DNA of 64,000 nucleotides from Malania oleifera. Taxonomy: Eukaryota > Streptophyta > Magnoliopsida > Santalales > Ximeniaceae. Shown here in pieces: positions 35,602 to 46,763 of the stretch (within the stretch, counting starts at the first letter, position 1; the number at the start of each line of letters is the position of its first letter). The translations under genes and the position numbers were made by a program. The stretch covers positions 33,654,214 to 33,718,213 of the forward strand of contig NC_080417.1 in the NCBI RefSeq assembly GCF_029873635.1. The letters are read 5' to 3'. The notes beneath the pieces are model-generated. The model was not told the origin of the DNA. It made no database searches and saw nothing but the letters and a program-made list of their open reading frames with translations.

Positions 35602-35817
35602 AACTAAATTATATATATCATTCTAATTAGTTTTTTTTTTAAATCCAATGTAAAAATATTTAATTTAATAACTAATTATTTAATTATTTAATTTATCTTA
35701 ATTTAATTTAATTTTTTTTCCTTCTTTTTCCCACATCATTCCTTTTATTTATTTATTAGTTATTTTATTTATTTATTTCTAATTATTTTAATCCTTTTAA
35801 ATTTTCGAGTCTTTACA
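33295..35817 (-). repeat. 5' LTR of the non-autonomous element
   Basis: 2523 bp, nearly identical to 30,408-32,919 apart from scattered transitions and a longer TA run at 35,550-35,595. Its 3' terminus on the minus strand reads CATTTTA instead of CATTTCA, a change in the last CA. Confidence 0.9.
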
Positions 35818-35822
35818 GAGAT

Positions 35823-38800
35823 TGTCCTACCCCGCCAAATGCAACTCTAGTGTGTTATCGGTGCGGTAGATCGGGGCATATGGTACGAAACTGCCCTACT
35901 CCACCAGATATAGTTCCAGCACCTAGACCATACTGGGGAGGTTATCAGGCGCCACATGGGGGCCAGCAGAGGAATACGGCTCCAGCCAGAGTGTTTACTC
36001 TGACGCCGGGTGAGGCTGAGACGGCGGGTGACGTGGTGACAGGTGTGATTGTTATGTTTTCTTTTAAAGTTATTGCATTATTTGATTCAGGAGCTACACA
36101 CTCATTTGCATCATCAGGGTGTATTAAATTATGTGGGACTGAAACACAACTATTAGATGTTAAATTGTTGGTATCTACAACGATTAGGTCAGTAGTAAGG
36201 TGTAATAGGGTGCTCCAAGGTTGTCCAGTTGATATTCAAAGGAAGGCTTTGTCTGCCGATTTGATAGTGCTGAACATGCATGAGTTTGATGTTATATTTG
36301 GCACGAATTGGCTAGCAGCTAATTTTTCCAGCATAGATTGTGTGCACAAGAAGTGATATTCAAACCTCCGGAGGAAGCAGAATTTAAGTTCGTAGGGTCG
36401 CAAGTACAATCCCCGCCTCAGCTAGATTCAGCTATTTAGGCTAGGAAACTATTGCTGAGTGGGTGTCAGGGGTTTGTGGCTGTGGTGAAAGAGATGTCAG
36501 AAAATGAATTGAAACTTGTTAGCACGCCTATAGTAAAGGAGTTTACAGATGTTTTCCCATATGAGTTACCAGGCTTGCCACCCGATCAAGAGGTAGATTT
36601 TTCCATAGATCTTCTTCCAGGTACATCGCCTATTTCCAAAGTACCTTATAGAATGGCGCAAGTAGAATTGGCAGAATTGAAGAATCAGTTGCAAGATATG
36701 CTTGATAAGGGCTTCATACAACCCAGTGTATCTCCGTGGGGAGCTCCTGTTCTATTTGTGAAGAAGAAAGACGGGACTATGAGGATATGTATAGACTACA
36801 GAGAGATTAATAAAGTGACCATCAAGAACAAGTATCCTCTACCCCGTACTGACGATTTGTTTGACCAGCTCCAGGGTACACGGGTGTATTCGAAGATTGA
36901 CCTTAAATCCAGCTACCATCAGGTGAAAGTGAAAGCAGAAGACGTCTTGAAGACGGCCTTCAGGACCCGGTACGGGCATTACGAGTTTCTCATTATGCCA
37001 TTTGGATTGACGAATGCTCCTACAGTATTTATGGATTTGATGAACAGTGTCTTTCATCGATACCTAGACCAGTTTGTTGTTGTGTTTATTGATGATGTAC
37101 TGGTCTATTCGAGGAGCTATAAGAAGCATGAGGCGAACTTGAGGAAAGTTTTGCAGACACTTCGGGATAAGAAGTTGTACGCCAAGTTCAATAAATGTGA
37201 ATTTTGGCTGGAGAAGGTCGTCTTTTTAGGGCATATTGTATCTGGAGATGGTATTTCTGTGGATCCTAGCAAGATTGAGGCGGTTGTGAATTGGGCTAGA
37301 ATGAGGAACGTCCAGGAGATTAGGAGTTTCTTGGGACTAGCTGGCTATTACTGTCGTTTCATTGAGGGATTCTCAGCTTTGTCAAGACCTTAGACACAAC
37401 TGACGAGAAAGAATGTCAGCTTTGAGTGGGACGACAGCTGTGAGCAGAGTTTTCAGGAGCTGAAGCAGAGGTTAGTTATAGCACCAGTATTAGTCATTCC
37501 ATCTGGGGGTGAGGGCTATACTATCTACAGTGATGCGTCCTTGAAAGGACTTGACTGTGTATTGATGCAGCATGGTAGGGTAGTTGCGTATGCATCCAAG
37601 CAGTTGAAAGAATATGAGAAGAACTATCCTACACATGATCTTGAATTGGCTGCAGTAGTACATGTGTTGAAAAATTGGAGGCATTACCTGTATGGCAAGC
37701 AGTGTGAGATTTTCTCCAACCACAAGAGCTTAAAGTATTTCTTCACGCAAAAGGAACTGAATATAAGGCAGAGAAGGTGGTTGGAGTTGATTAAGGATTT
37801 TGATTGTACCATGAGTTATCACTCGGGGAAAGCGAACGTGGTAGCTGATGCGTTGAGCAGGAAATCCAAGGAGCCAGTATTGGCGGCTCTGGGGATCCAG
37901 CATCCAATCATGATGGATCTGGAGAGACTCGGCACAGAGTTAGTAGAGAGTGATCTCTCAGTATGTATTGCTAGCCTAGTGGTACAGCCTACTATGCGAG
38001 AAAGAATTAAAGCCACTCAAAAGGAAGATCCAGTATTAGCAGAGGTGATATGCAGAGTGCAGATGGGGAGGATTTTAGTATTGCAAATGCCGGAACTTTG
38101 CGGTTCCGTTCGAGATTATGCTTTCCTACCGATACTAAGATTAGGAAGACTATTTTAGAAGAAGCTCATAGATCTTTATATACCGTTCATCCTGGTAGTA
38201 CGAAGATGTATAGAGGCTTGCGTGAAACATTCTGGTGGAGTGGCATGAAGAGAGAAATCGCCGAGTATGTAGCTCAGTGTTTGACGTAACACTGAGCTCG
38301 AGAGGCCGGAAAGGTAGTTGCAGTCGTTTTTTATCCCAAAATGGAAGTGGGATCATATATCGATGGATTTCGTGTCAAGACTGCTGACGGCGTTACATGG
38401 CCAGAATGCCATTTGGGTGATTGTTGACCGTTTGACGAAGACCGCCCACTTTATACCTATCAAGATCAACTACTCCCTTAGCCGTTTAGCGGAGATCTAC
38501 ATTCAGAAGATAGTTCGTTCTCATGGAGTGCCAGTATCGATGTGTCAGATCAAGATCCGCGATTTACGTCACGATTTTGGAAGAGCTTGCAGGAGGCTCT
38601 GGGGTCTCAGTTATTGTTTAGCACGGCATTCCATCCGCAGTCAAATGGGCAGACTGAGAGAACGATACAGATACTAGAGGACATGCTCAAAGCGTGTGTA
38701 CTAGACTTTGAGAGTAATTGGACTCAGTTCATGCCGCTGGTAGAGTTCGCGTATAATAACAGTTATCAGACTAGCATTAGCATGACACTATTTGAGGCTC

Positions 38801-38837
38801 TGTACAGTAGGAGATGTCATTTTCCTTTGTTTTGAGA
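35823..38837 (+). pseudogene. pol of the gypsy element: zinc knuckle, protease, RT, RNase H, integrase
   Basis: After the insertion a complete CCHC knuckle (CYRCGRSGHMVRNC, 35,850) is followed by the aspartic protease (ALFDSGATHSF, about 36,075). The reverse transcriptase (frame 36,452-37,393) has [13 protein letters not shown] and catalytic FIDDVLVYS near 37,086. RNase H (37,393-37,860) has YSDAS and LELAAV, but the third acidic position is Asn (SNHKSLKY). The integrase zinc finger has VHPGSTKMYRG but stops at 38,287 before its last Cys. The integrase core follows with [12 protein letters not shown] and [10 protein letters not shown]. Stops at 36,354, 37,391, 38,156, 38,287 and 38,833 and a one-base loss near 38,538 interrupt it. 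The product would have been the replication and integration enzymes. Confidence 0.9.
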
Positions 38838-38841
38838 TGAA

Positions 38842-39435
38842 GTGGGTGAGCGGCGAGTAGTGGGGCTAGAACTTGTGCAGCAAGCGCGTGATAAGGTTCG
38901 GCTTATCAGATACAGGATTAGTGCAGCTCAGAGCCGACAGAAAAGTTACGCTGACCATCGCCGCAGGAATTTAGAGTTTGATATGGGTGATCACGTATTT
39001 TTTAAGATAGCTCTGATGAAAGGGGTTATGCGCTTTGGGAAGAAGGGTAAACTTAGTCCTAGGTTTATCGATCCATTTAAGATTCTAGATAAAGTGGGAC
39101 CGGAAGCTTATAGGATAGCTTTACCTCCGGTGTTGTCCAGGATCCACGACATATTCCATGTGACTATGTTGAGGAAATACGCTCCAGGTCCTTCTCATAT
39201 CATCAGTTATGATGAGTTGGAGCTTAGTGATTCACTGGGATATGAGGAGGTACCAGTACAGATTTTGGATAGGAAAGTACAGGAGCTACGTAATAAGAAA
39301 ATTTCTCAGGTAAAGGTTTTGTGGAGGAATCATGCTGTAGAAGAGGCTTCTTGGGAATTCGAGAAGCAAATGAGACCAAAATATCCGCATCTATTCCAAG
39401 AAAGTTTATGGGATAAAATGCAAGTAGTTAAGTAG
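38842..39435 (+). pseudogene. Integrase C-terminus with chromodomain-like tail
   Basis: A 197-codon open stretch continuing the integrase after the stop at 38,833. It has the basic GERR...LVQQARDKVRLIR part, a GPFKIL-like strand (FIDPFKILDKVGPEAYRIALP), HDIFHVTMLRKY, and a C-terminal block with ILDRKVQELRNKK, VKVLWRNHAVEEASWEFE and YPHLF. This tail resembles the divergent chromodomain of Tekay/Del-type elements, which is thought to guide integration to chromatin. The frame itself is intact and ends with a natural TAG at 39,433. Confidence 0.8.
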
Positions 39436-39651
39436 TTTCTTTTGCAGGTACATGTAATGGTTTAATTAATGTAGTATTTTAGTTTTGGGAGAATGGTTTT
39501 CTTTTGTATATGTAATCTTCCAAGACTCGAAATATAACGACGGTATTCCTCCGCCATAAGTGAGGGTACGTAATAAAATGAGTAGACCCTTTCTCTTGGT
39601 TAAAGGATGGGGAGTTACGGGAACAGTAAATTTTGATGACGAAATTCTATT
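39436..39651 (+). other. 3' untranslated part of the gypsy element
   Basis: About 215 bp between the pol stop and the polypurine tract, containing no gene. Confidence 0.7.
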
Positions 39652-39664
39652 AAGGGGGGAGGAA
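39652..39664 (+). promoter_or_regulatory. Polypurine tract of the gypsy element
   Basis: AAGGGGGGAGGAA lies directly before the 3' LTR start TGTAGTAACC. Confidence 0.9.
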
Positions 39665-39901
39665 TGTAGTAACCGGGAAAAAATAAAATTTTTTTAAAAA
39701 ATAATATAATAATAATAATAAAATAATAAAATAAAATAAAATAATTAAATTAACAAGTAAAATGAATAGTATGATAAGGAATATATATATATAAGTAAGT
39801 TATTACAATATATATTTAATATATATAAGTTAAAGGTATATATATATATATTTGCATAAGCTTCTCCAGGAAGCTTTGCTTCAACTAGTAAGTAATTATG
39901 A

Positions 39902-39949
<48 letters not shown>

Positions 39950-39960
39950 TACAAGCTTCT

Positions 39961-42232
39961 TGTGACGTCCCGACCCACCAAGTGGGGTCCGGGTGCCACG
40001 TGTTCCAATCACCTGCATCTGATATCATAATTATCATGCACACATCGGAACATAAATAAATAACCTCAAATAAATACCAGAGTTCTATATAACAACCCAA
40101 AAACGAATACTACAACATCCAAATATCTGTATCCACAACCAGCATTTAAAACGTAATTCCGTACAAATATATCTATACATATATCGGTATCTCACAATAC
40201 CCCCAAAAGAAACTACCACAAACAGTCCCAGCCTAGGCCTTCAAATTCGGTCTCTAGAAGAACCTAAAAAATTGTTAATCCACTAGGGTGAGACACTTCT
40301 CAGTAAGGGTGTAATAAATTATAACAGTGTGTGACAAATGAGTTTTAATATTTACATATCAAAATAAACTGCTTCTCATAAAATATCAATGACAACTAAG
40401 AAAATGTACCATTAATAACATCCCCAATATCTAATATCACACACATCCAATATGCACAAGTACATAATTTTTATGCAGGCGAAAGTCCCCAAGAATAGGG
40501 AAGATTACCCGCCCGTACAAGTAACTTCCCTCTGCTCTGGTACTAAAAACTACCTACCAGAGCACTCACCTTACTTAGTAAGCCTTTAGGTGAAGTATTA
40601 CCTCGCCACCAGTACACACATCTTTATTATTTTAAAGGCAAAGGTTTATGAGGATCGGGATGTCTACCCGCCCATACAAGTAGCATCCCTTTGCACTGAT
40701 ACCAAGAAACTACCTAGCAGATCACTCGCCTTTCTCAGCAAGCCCCCGGTGGTATATTTACCTCACCGCATGCACACACATGCATTCACAATATGCTATA
40801 CCATTAATTTTTATACTATAATTAAATTCACATGCACACAACACATCCACACAAGAATCATGCATTTCATACTTCATCTTCCAATGTCCTCAATACGTGG
40901 CCAACACAGAGCAACTGCGTACATGTCAGTACGTGGCCCACACAGGCACCTACGTATTTCTTATCTACACATGGCCCACACAAGCACCACTACTGAAACA
41001 GGGTACATAACATGACCCACACAGGATATAACGTGGCCCACACAGGCACCACTACCCACACAGGGTATATAACATGGCCCACACAGGCACCATTATCCAC
41101 ACAGGATATAACGTGGCCCACATAGGCACCACTACCCACACAGGGCATATAACATAGCCCATACAGGTGCCATTATTCACCAGTATCCAATCCCTATGAC
41201 CTACCCGTCATACATCAGTAGAACAAGCTCCTCGACCTGCCAATATCCTACCCAATATAAATGACAATATGACAAGCTCCTCAACCTGCCAACGTCATAT
41301 CATGATTTACATCTAGGCAATATAACAACCTCCCCATGCCAACGTTATATTGAGATGCATACGAATAACCATACCAGTTAGTTCACACAGACGCATCAAT
41401 ACATTTCCACACAGGAATCCAACAAATTAATACATTTCCACACAGGAATCCAACAGATCAATACATTTCCACACAGGAGTCAAACATAATAATTCATTCA
41501 CCATGTCATAATTATTCCAAATATCCCCACATGCAAACCCAAATGCCACAACAATTTATATTTAATTTATTAGGAAAAATTACTCTCATGTCACACGAAT
41601 TTAATATCATAAACAATTGTCCCAAATATAAACTTAAACCAAAATCATCATTTTCCCAGTAATCAGGCTATTATGAAAATCATATAGATAAATAATAAAT
41701 TTCGTATGCTCGTAAATAACCGATTCACCTTAATAAAATACTGATATAATTTTATTCCCCCTTACCTGATTCCCTGATTCACGCCTGTAGGGCTCCCAAA
41801 ATTATACCTGCAGCGCTCACCCGAACCCTGATTCAATCAAATCAACCCCAATAAAACATTATTTTAACCTTTCCTAATTTACAATAATTAAATAATAATT
41901 AATTTCTAAATAACCCATTTATCCTAGTTTTGGGTTATTTCTACAATGACCTCACGAGAATTTCGCTCCACTAGACTTGTAGAGAATCATCCCTAGATTC
42001 TCATGGTGGTGTCCGATCGCACATTTAGCTTAAAATTTAAGAAAAATTGAGGTAAGAATGAGAATTTAGCTTACCCCAGGAGCTATGCCCACGCTACTCC
42101 TACGACAAATTCACTTCGGTAGATATGTTGGTGGCGAAGAATGGAGTTTAGTGGTATCTTCGGATTTCCAATTGGGTGAGAATCGGCCACGAAATCATAG
42201 AAGAAGAGAAGTGGAGAGCGTGAGAGAGAATA

Positions 42233-42263
<31 letters not shown>

Positions 42264-42364
42264 CTCTCTTTCTTTCTCTTTCCTTCTGTTCAGAGTGCGT
42301 GAATCTGTTTTTTTTTTCTTTCCTTCTTCTCTTCCTGTTTCTCCGAAGACTTAACCTTTAAGTT

Positions 42365-42395
<31 letters not shown>

Positions 42396-42440
42396 CTTTC
42401 CTTTATCCTACTTTCTCCTTTATCCATTCTTTAATATATA

Positions 42441-42481
<41 letters not shown>

Positions 42482-42598
42482 AAAATCCTTAAATTTCTTA
42501 ATTTAATTAATTTTCTTAATAATGATTAATTAATTAATAATATATATATTTAATTATTATTATTTAATTATTATATTTATTTTTTTATGGTCGTTACA
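39961..42598 (-). mobile_element. Solo LTR of a related gypsy family, 2.64 kb
   Basis: On the minus strand it runs from TGTAACGACC (42,598) to CGGGACGTCACA (39,961). Perfect CTTCT duplications lie on both sides (39,956-39,960 and 42,599-42,603). No internal domain is present, so it is the product of LTR-LTR recombination. It contains a TA-rich promoter-like region (42,440-42,479), a CT/T-rich tract (42,245-42,420), several minisatellites and the GTGTCTCACCC module (40,286-40,344). It is related to the LTR pieces at 1480-1867 and 5272-5742. Confidence 0.85.
40890..41180. repeat. Degenerate 30-70 bp repeats in solo LTR
   Basis: Repeated ACGTGGCCCACACAGGCACC with ACTACCCACACAGGGTATATA words, four to five partial units. 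Nearby, at 41,398-41,486, three units of about 32 bp carry TACATTTCCACACAGGAATC. Confidence 0.8.
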
Positions 42599-42637
42599 CT
42601 TCTCCAAGAAGCTTGCTTTAATTAGTAGTCATTATGA

Positions 42638-42676
<39 letters not shown>

Positions 42677-42694
42677 GTACAAGGAAGCCCTATT

Positions 42695-42729
<35 letters not shown>

Positions 42730-44731
42730 CGACTCTCTCTCTCTCTCTTCGATTTCGGGATAGTTTTACGCCGGATCGACAAACCGAAGCCACCACAATG
42801 CTCCTGACGAAGTTCTCTGCAAATCCGACGGAGCGGATCGTTGGAGAAAGCAATTTGGAAATCATCCCTAAGTTAAGGTAAGGCTTTTTAAGCCAAATTT
42901 AAAGTTGTGACAGTTGAGAAAAGTGTTATACGCGTTGAAATATTAAAGTTTAATACTTGGAGTTTTCGTTTCCAGGGGTGTTGATTGGGAAGTTGGGAAT
43001 CATCCCTAAGTTGAGGTAAGGCTTTTTAAGCCGAATTTGACTTAGTGGTAGTTATAGAAAATGTTGTACGTACGAAAATACTGAACTTTAATTCTGCGAG
43101 TTTTCATTTTCAGGGTGTTGAGTTGAGAACCCTGCAGGTGCAGAGGAAATTTTCTTAAGGGCATTTCAAGAATCAGGTAAGGGGATAAATTAAGCTAGTT
43201 TTGTTTTGAAAAAATATATGTATATATATATATATATATATATTTAGCATTTGATTTGCGAAAAATGTATATATATTTATATATATGTTTTATATTTGCA
43301 AAATACTATGAAAATGATCGTATGATTGAATATGTGAAAATCTATTTGTGTGGCACGAGTATAAAATGTATGAAAAACTGTTTTCGGGGAATGTGATTAT
43401 GGCACGGGTTTTTATGATGGGAAAATCGGCGTACGGGCCGAGATATTTTTATATGTATATATGATTTGCCGGCGTACAGGCCGTGCTATGTGGATGAGAT
43501 TTGCCAGCATATGGGCTGTGCTATGTGATTTGCCGGCATACGGCCGAGCTATGTGATTTGCCAGCATACGGACTGTACTATGTGATTTGTCGGTGTACAG
43601 GCCGAGCTATGTGATTTTCCAGCGTACGGGCTGTGCTATGCGATTTGCCGACATACAAGCCGAGCTATGATAAAATGTGTAATTCCGACGTACGGGCTGA
43701 TGATTTTCATGAAATATGTATATGTGAAAAATGATATGATTGATTTGATAATTATTGATATGAGATATCCATGTATCATGATTTTTAGTATATGTATATG
43801 ATATCAGAACCTGGTTTTGGTCTAGGCTAGCACTTGCACTGTACCGTTGCTATATGTCCATGGTCCTCGTGATCATGATATATGTGTTAACGCCGCTATA
43901 CAGAGTGGTGTGAGATTGGATGGTCGATGTGGTTATTTTCAAGAAGTGTGCTGTTATTGCCGCTAGTGTACAAACCAGTCTGGGTAGACCCATCAAACCT
44001 ACAGACTACTGTTTGACTTGATAGTGGTCGGTCAATCATTGTCAAGTCCCGCCTTCGGACCACACAACCCAATCATGTGGGGGTAATACATGACAACGGC
44101 CAGCTAACCTACCAGGATTGTTTTATGTTATTATTATTATGAGATGAGATATGTCATGAAAATGCAGTATGTTCTGCCATGTTTTGATTTATATATAAGT
44201 TTTCCCAGATTTGATAAACAGTACTGAACATGTTATGTATGATATATGTTGAACACAGAATACTCATGTTGTCACACACTAATATTAGTTTATTTCCCTT
44301 ATTGAGAGGTGTCTCACCCCTAAATTTTACAAACTTTTCAGGAGCCCCTAATAGGTGAGCAGGAAAAACCCCGCTGACCTGGTGCTGGATATTTGCCCTT
44401 TTTGAAGGGTAAGATTCTTTTTGTAGGGACAGTTAGATTTTGTGGAAAATGTCCCTAGATATGATTTTTGGGATGTATATACTGGGATACAGTGATTATA
44501 GTAACTCTGGTGTTGTAATACACATTGTGATGTATGATATGATGGTATGTATATGATTATACATTTTCTGTTGCGTAGGCTTCTGCTGTATGTTCTGATG
44601 TATCCCTGTTACCCACGGATTCAGGTGGATTGTGACCTGCGGAGCTCGAATGTGAGATGTGTGGTATTGATTTTATGATGATATTATTATAAAAAAATAT
44701 ATGTGGAAAATGAGCAGGTCGTGACATGCTA

Positions 44732-44952
44732 TCTCCCCCCCCCCTCAAAAAAATGTATCCCATTACTGTCACCCCTAACACTCAGCTTAATGGATTTTAG
44801 TGTCCAAGTTAGAATAACGTATAAAGCTCTTCAGAGGAGCTAGTATGAGTATTCGTTAATCATTGAAAATTTTGCTATATTATAACACAAACAAAATCAT
44901 AGAATACTTTTACACAAGTACTATGTTAAGCTATAAGTATCATACATACCTT
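44732..44952 (-). other. CACTA 3' flank of TNPA
   Basis: Resumption of CACTA sequence after the right TGCTA duplication. A C run (44,735-44,744) and AT-rich DNA precede the TNPA stop. No gene. Confidence 0.6.
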
Positions 44953-46640
44953 CTAATCAGAGGAGCCACCCGTATCATCTGGTCGAGATTGGCGCATCAT
45001 TTCCTCGAAATGCGCTTGCCTATCCATCATGGCTTGCATTTGGGCTTGAAAGCTGGAGATCGTGCCTCTCAATTGCTCATTCTCCATTTCCACCATCTGC
45101 ATCCGTTGAGCCATCTACTGCTCACGATACTCGGCCTCTCGATGCCCTCGTTCCATGTTTGCACGAGCCGCCGCATCCATGGATGATGATGCTGTTGGGG
45201 GCAATGTATCCACTTCCAAGGCCTTTCACCCCAGCCCCCCGCTCGTTGCCCAAGCACCTGGGAAGTGATCTCAAAATTTGTCATGTGCTAACTCCCCTTT
45301 GAAACAGGTGCATCCCTCAGCTCGACCATCTGTGCCTAATTTCAGTCATAAAAATGATAAAAAGGAATAAGTAAGTCTAAAACTTTGATGTTTTGAATCA
45401 AGTAATAAATTAAATCTTTTGTTTCTTTTTCATGTCTATCCTGCGCACCCTCGCACCACTCCCTTGATCGCCGTTGGTGTGTTGTCTGATAAAAATCCGG
45501 CAGCGGCTCCTCTGCACCAATCTCGGGATCACGCTACATTATCATATAAGACATCATTAGTATTATGTCATGTAATGGTTAGATAGTTTTATATATAGTA
45601 ATTACCAGGAAATGATTTACGAATAACCTCGATCCACCGCAATGCATCGTAGGGAGTTTGCTGCGGTTCGCAGCATTTGTTTCATATATGGCCTATAAGG
45701 AAGATGTAATGACGGTTTATTAGCGACATCATTGTGAAAAATTAGTGATTATAATAGAAACACATCACCTGATAGCGTGGGTCACGGAAATGGCGACACA
45801 CCACCTCCCAATCCTCTTGGGATATCTTATCGTATGACCGCGCTTCTACTTCATCTCCCATCGCTAAAAAATGGGAGCGCATTTTTGAGCGATAGCTCTT
45901 AAATTTACTACACAATTGGACATTGACCGCCCTCCTCACATGGTCATCCTCGAGGTGACCATATCAAACTCCTCCTGCATATATAGGTAATAAAATTACA
46001 ATGTTGGACTCATGTTAATTGGCTAGTATATTAAAAGTAAAAAAGCATTTAATTTAAAAACATCTTTATAGGGTTTGGAATTACTTACCAAAATGCACAT
46101 TTAAAGAACCATGCTCTGCTTCTGAGTGACCTATGGGTAGCTGGATGTGGTGACTAAAGCATACTGTCGGCATATAATGTCGAGCTCTCTCGTCCATGCG
46201 GTGCACCAATCGTTCAGCGAGGCGGTGTATCCTGGAGGAATGTTGATCTGAATCCGTTGTTTTTTCCTATCTAGGTGCTTCTTCAACGACATGTTCTTCA
46301 CTGCACCACGGCCTGACCTGACCATGGACATGGATGCTAAAATCATAGTTAATTTAAAAACAATATTATAATCATACACGTGAATAACTATCATCAATAG
46401 TTGATATATAAATAAATTAATCGTATCCAGACCAACATTGCTCATCACGGTCGGCAGCTCACCGTGTGTATTAGTCGCATAAGTGGTATCCATGTCTAGT
46501 TGAGGTGTCGATGGCTCAGACAACGGTGCCGCTGCATCAAGACCGACGGGCTCCGCCGGTCTCAAGGATGTCGGATCATCCTCATGCGATGTACTTGTGT
46601 GCCTGAAAGGAAGTCTCCAACGTCGACCTCCTGGTGCCAT
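44953..46640 (-). pseudogene. TNPA-like CACTA protein (plant transposase_24 / En-Spm type)
   Basis: Multi-exon gene read from the ATG of MAPGGRRWRL (46,640). A variable N-terminus is followed, after an intron with acceptor TTTTAG near 46,338, by GRGAVKNMSLKKH and QINIPPGYTAS, the conserved start of the TNPA-type family. Later exons encode VNVQLCSKFKSYRSKMR...SQEDWEVVCRHF (45,970-45,742), ETNAANRSKLPTMHCGGSR (about 45,690-45,610), and a Gln/Met-rich coiled coil ending RPDDTGGSSD before TAG (44,953). TNPA proteins bind the subterminal repeats of CACTA elements. A TAG in the coiled-coil exon (QQ-MAQRM region, about 45,116) and a probable frame change near the C/G run at 45,230 suggest it is inactive. 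Exon borders are approximate. Confidence 0.75.
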
Positions 46641-46763
46641 ATCTGCAAATTAGTAGACAGGTAAATATAAGAAGTATGAATATTAGCTAGATGCATCATA
46701 CATATATTTTAAGTTATTTACACATGTCAAATACATAGTGACAAATATAACATGCTTACCCCC

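Larger units (their letters stand above)
30408..35817 (-). mobile_element. Non-autonomous two-LTR retrotransposon (LARD-like)
   Basis: Two LTRs of about 2.5 kb (30,408-32,919 and 33,295-35,817) enclose only about 375 bp. Read on the minus strand: 5' LTR (35,817-33,295), primer-binding site TGGTATCAGAGC (33,292-33,281), a short non-coding internal part, polypurine tract AAGGAGGGGAGAA (32,932-32,920) and 3' LTR (32,919-30,408). Target-site duplications GAGAT flank it exactly (30,403-30,407 and 35,818-35,822). No protein is encoded, so it must have moved with enzymes of another element. Long LTRs with a tiny interior fall between the LARD and TRIM descriptions. Confidence 0.9.
26846..44726 (+). 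mobile_element. Complete Ty3/gypsy retrotransposon (Tekay/Del-like), 17.9 kb with nested insertions
   Basis: It is bounded by TGTAGTAACAGGG and GTCGTGACA with perfect 5-bp duplications TGCTA at 26,841-26,845 and 44,727-44,731. In order: 5' LTR, tRNA-Met-type primer-binding site, gag, zinc knuckles, protease, reverse transcriptase, RNase H, integrase, chromodomain-like tail, polypurine tract, 3' LTR. A two-LTR element sits in gag-pol and a solo LTR in the 3' LTR; without these it is about 9.8 kb. Integrase and C-terminal wording (VKVLWRNH, EASWE) point to the Tekay/Del group of chromoviruses. All reading frames are broken, so it cannot move on its own. Confidence 0.85.
39665..44726 (+). repeat. 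3' LTR of the gypsy element, split by a solo LTR
   Basis: Two parts, 39,665-39,960 and 42,599-44,726, about 2.42 kb after removing the insertion and one duplicated CTTCT. It carries the same TA and CT runs, splice-site-like motifs, 30-bp minisatellite and GTGTCTCACCCC module as the 5' LTR. It ends GTCGTGACA at 44,726. Confidence 0.9.

Noticed and set aside
32493-35607. Similar frames at 32,493 and 35,365 in both LTRs (MSAAEP start)
   Set aside because: Their similarity follows from the LTR duplication; they run antisense to the element and include the TA run.
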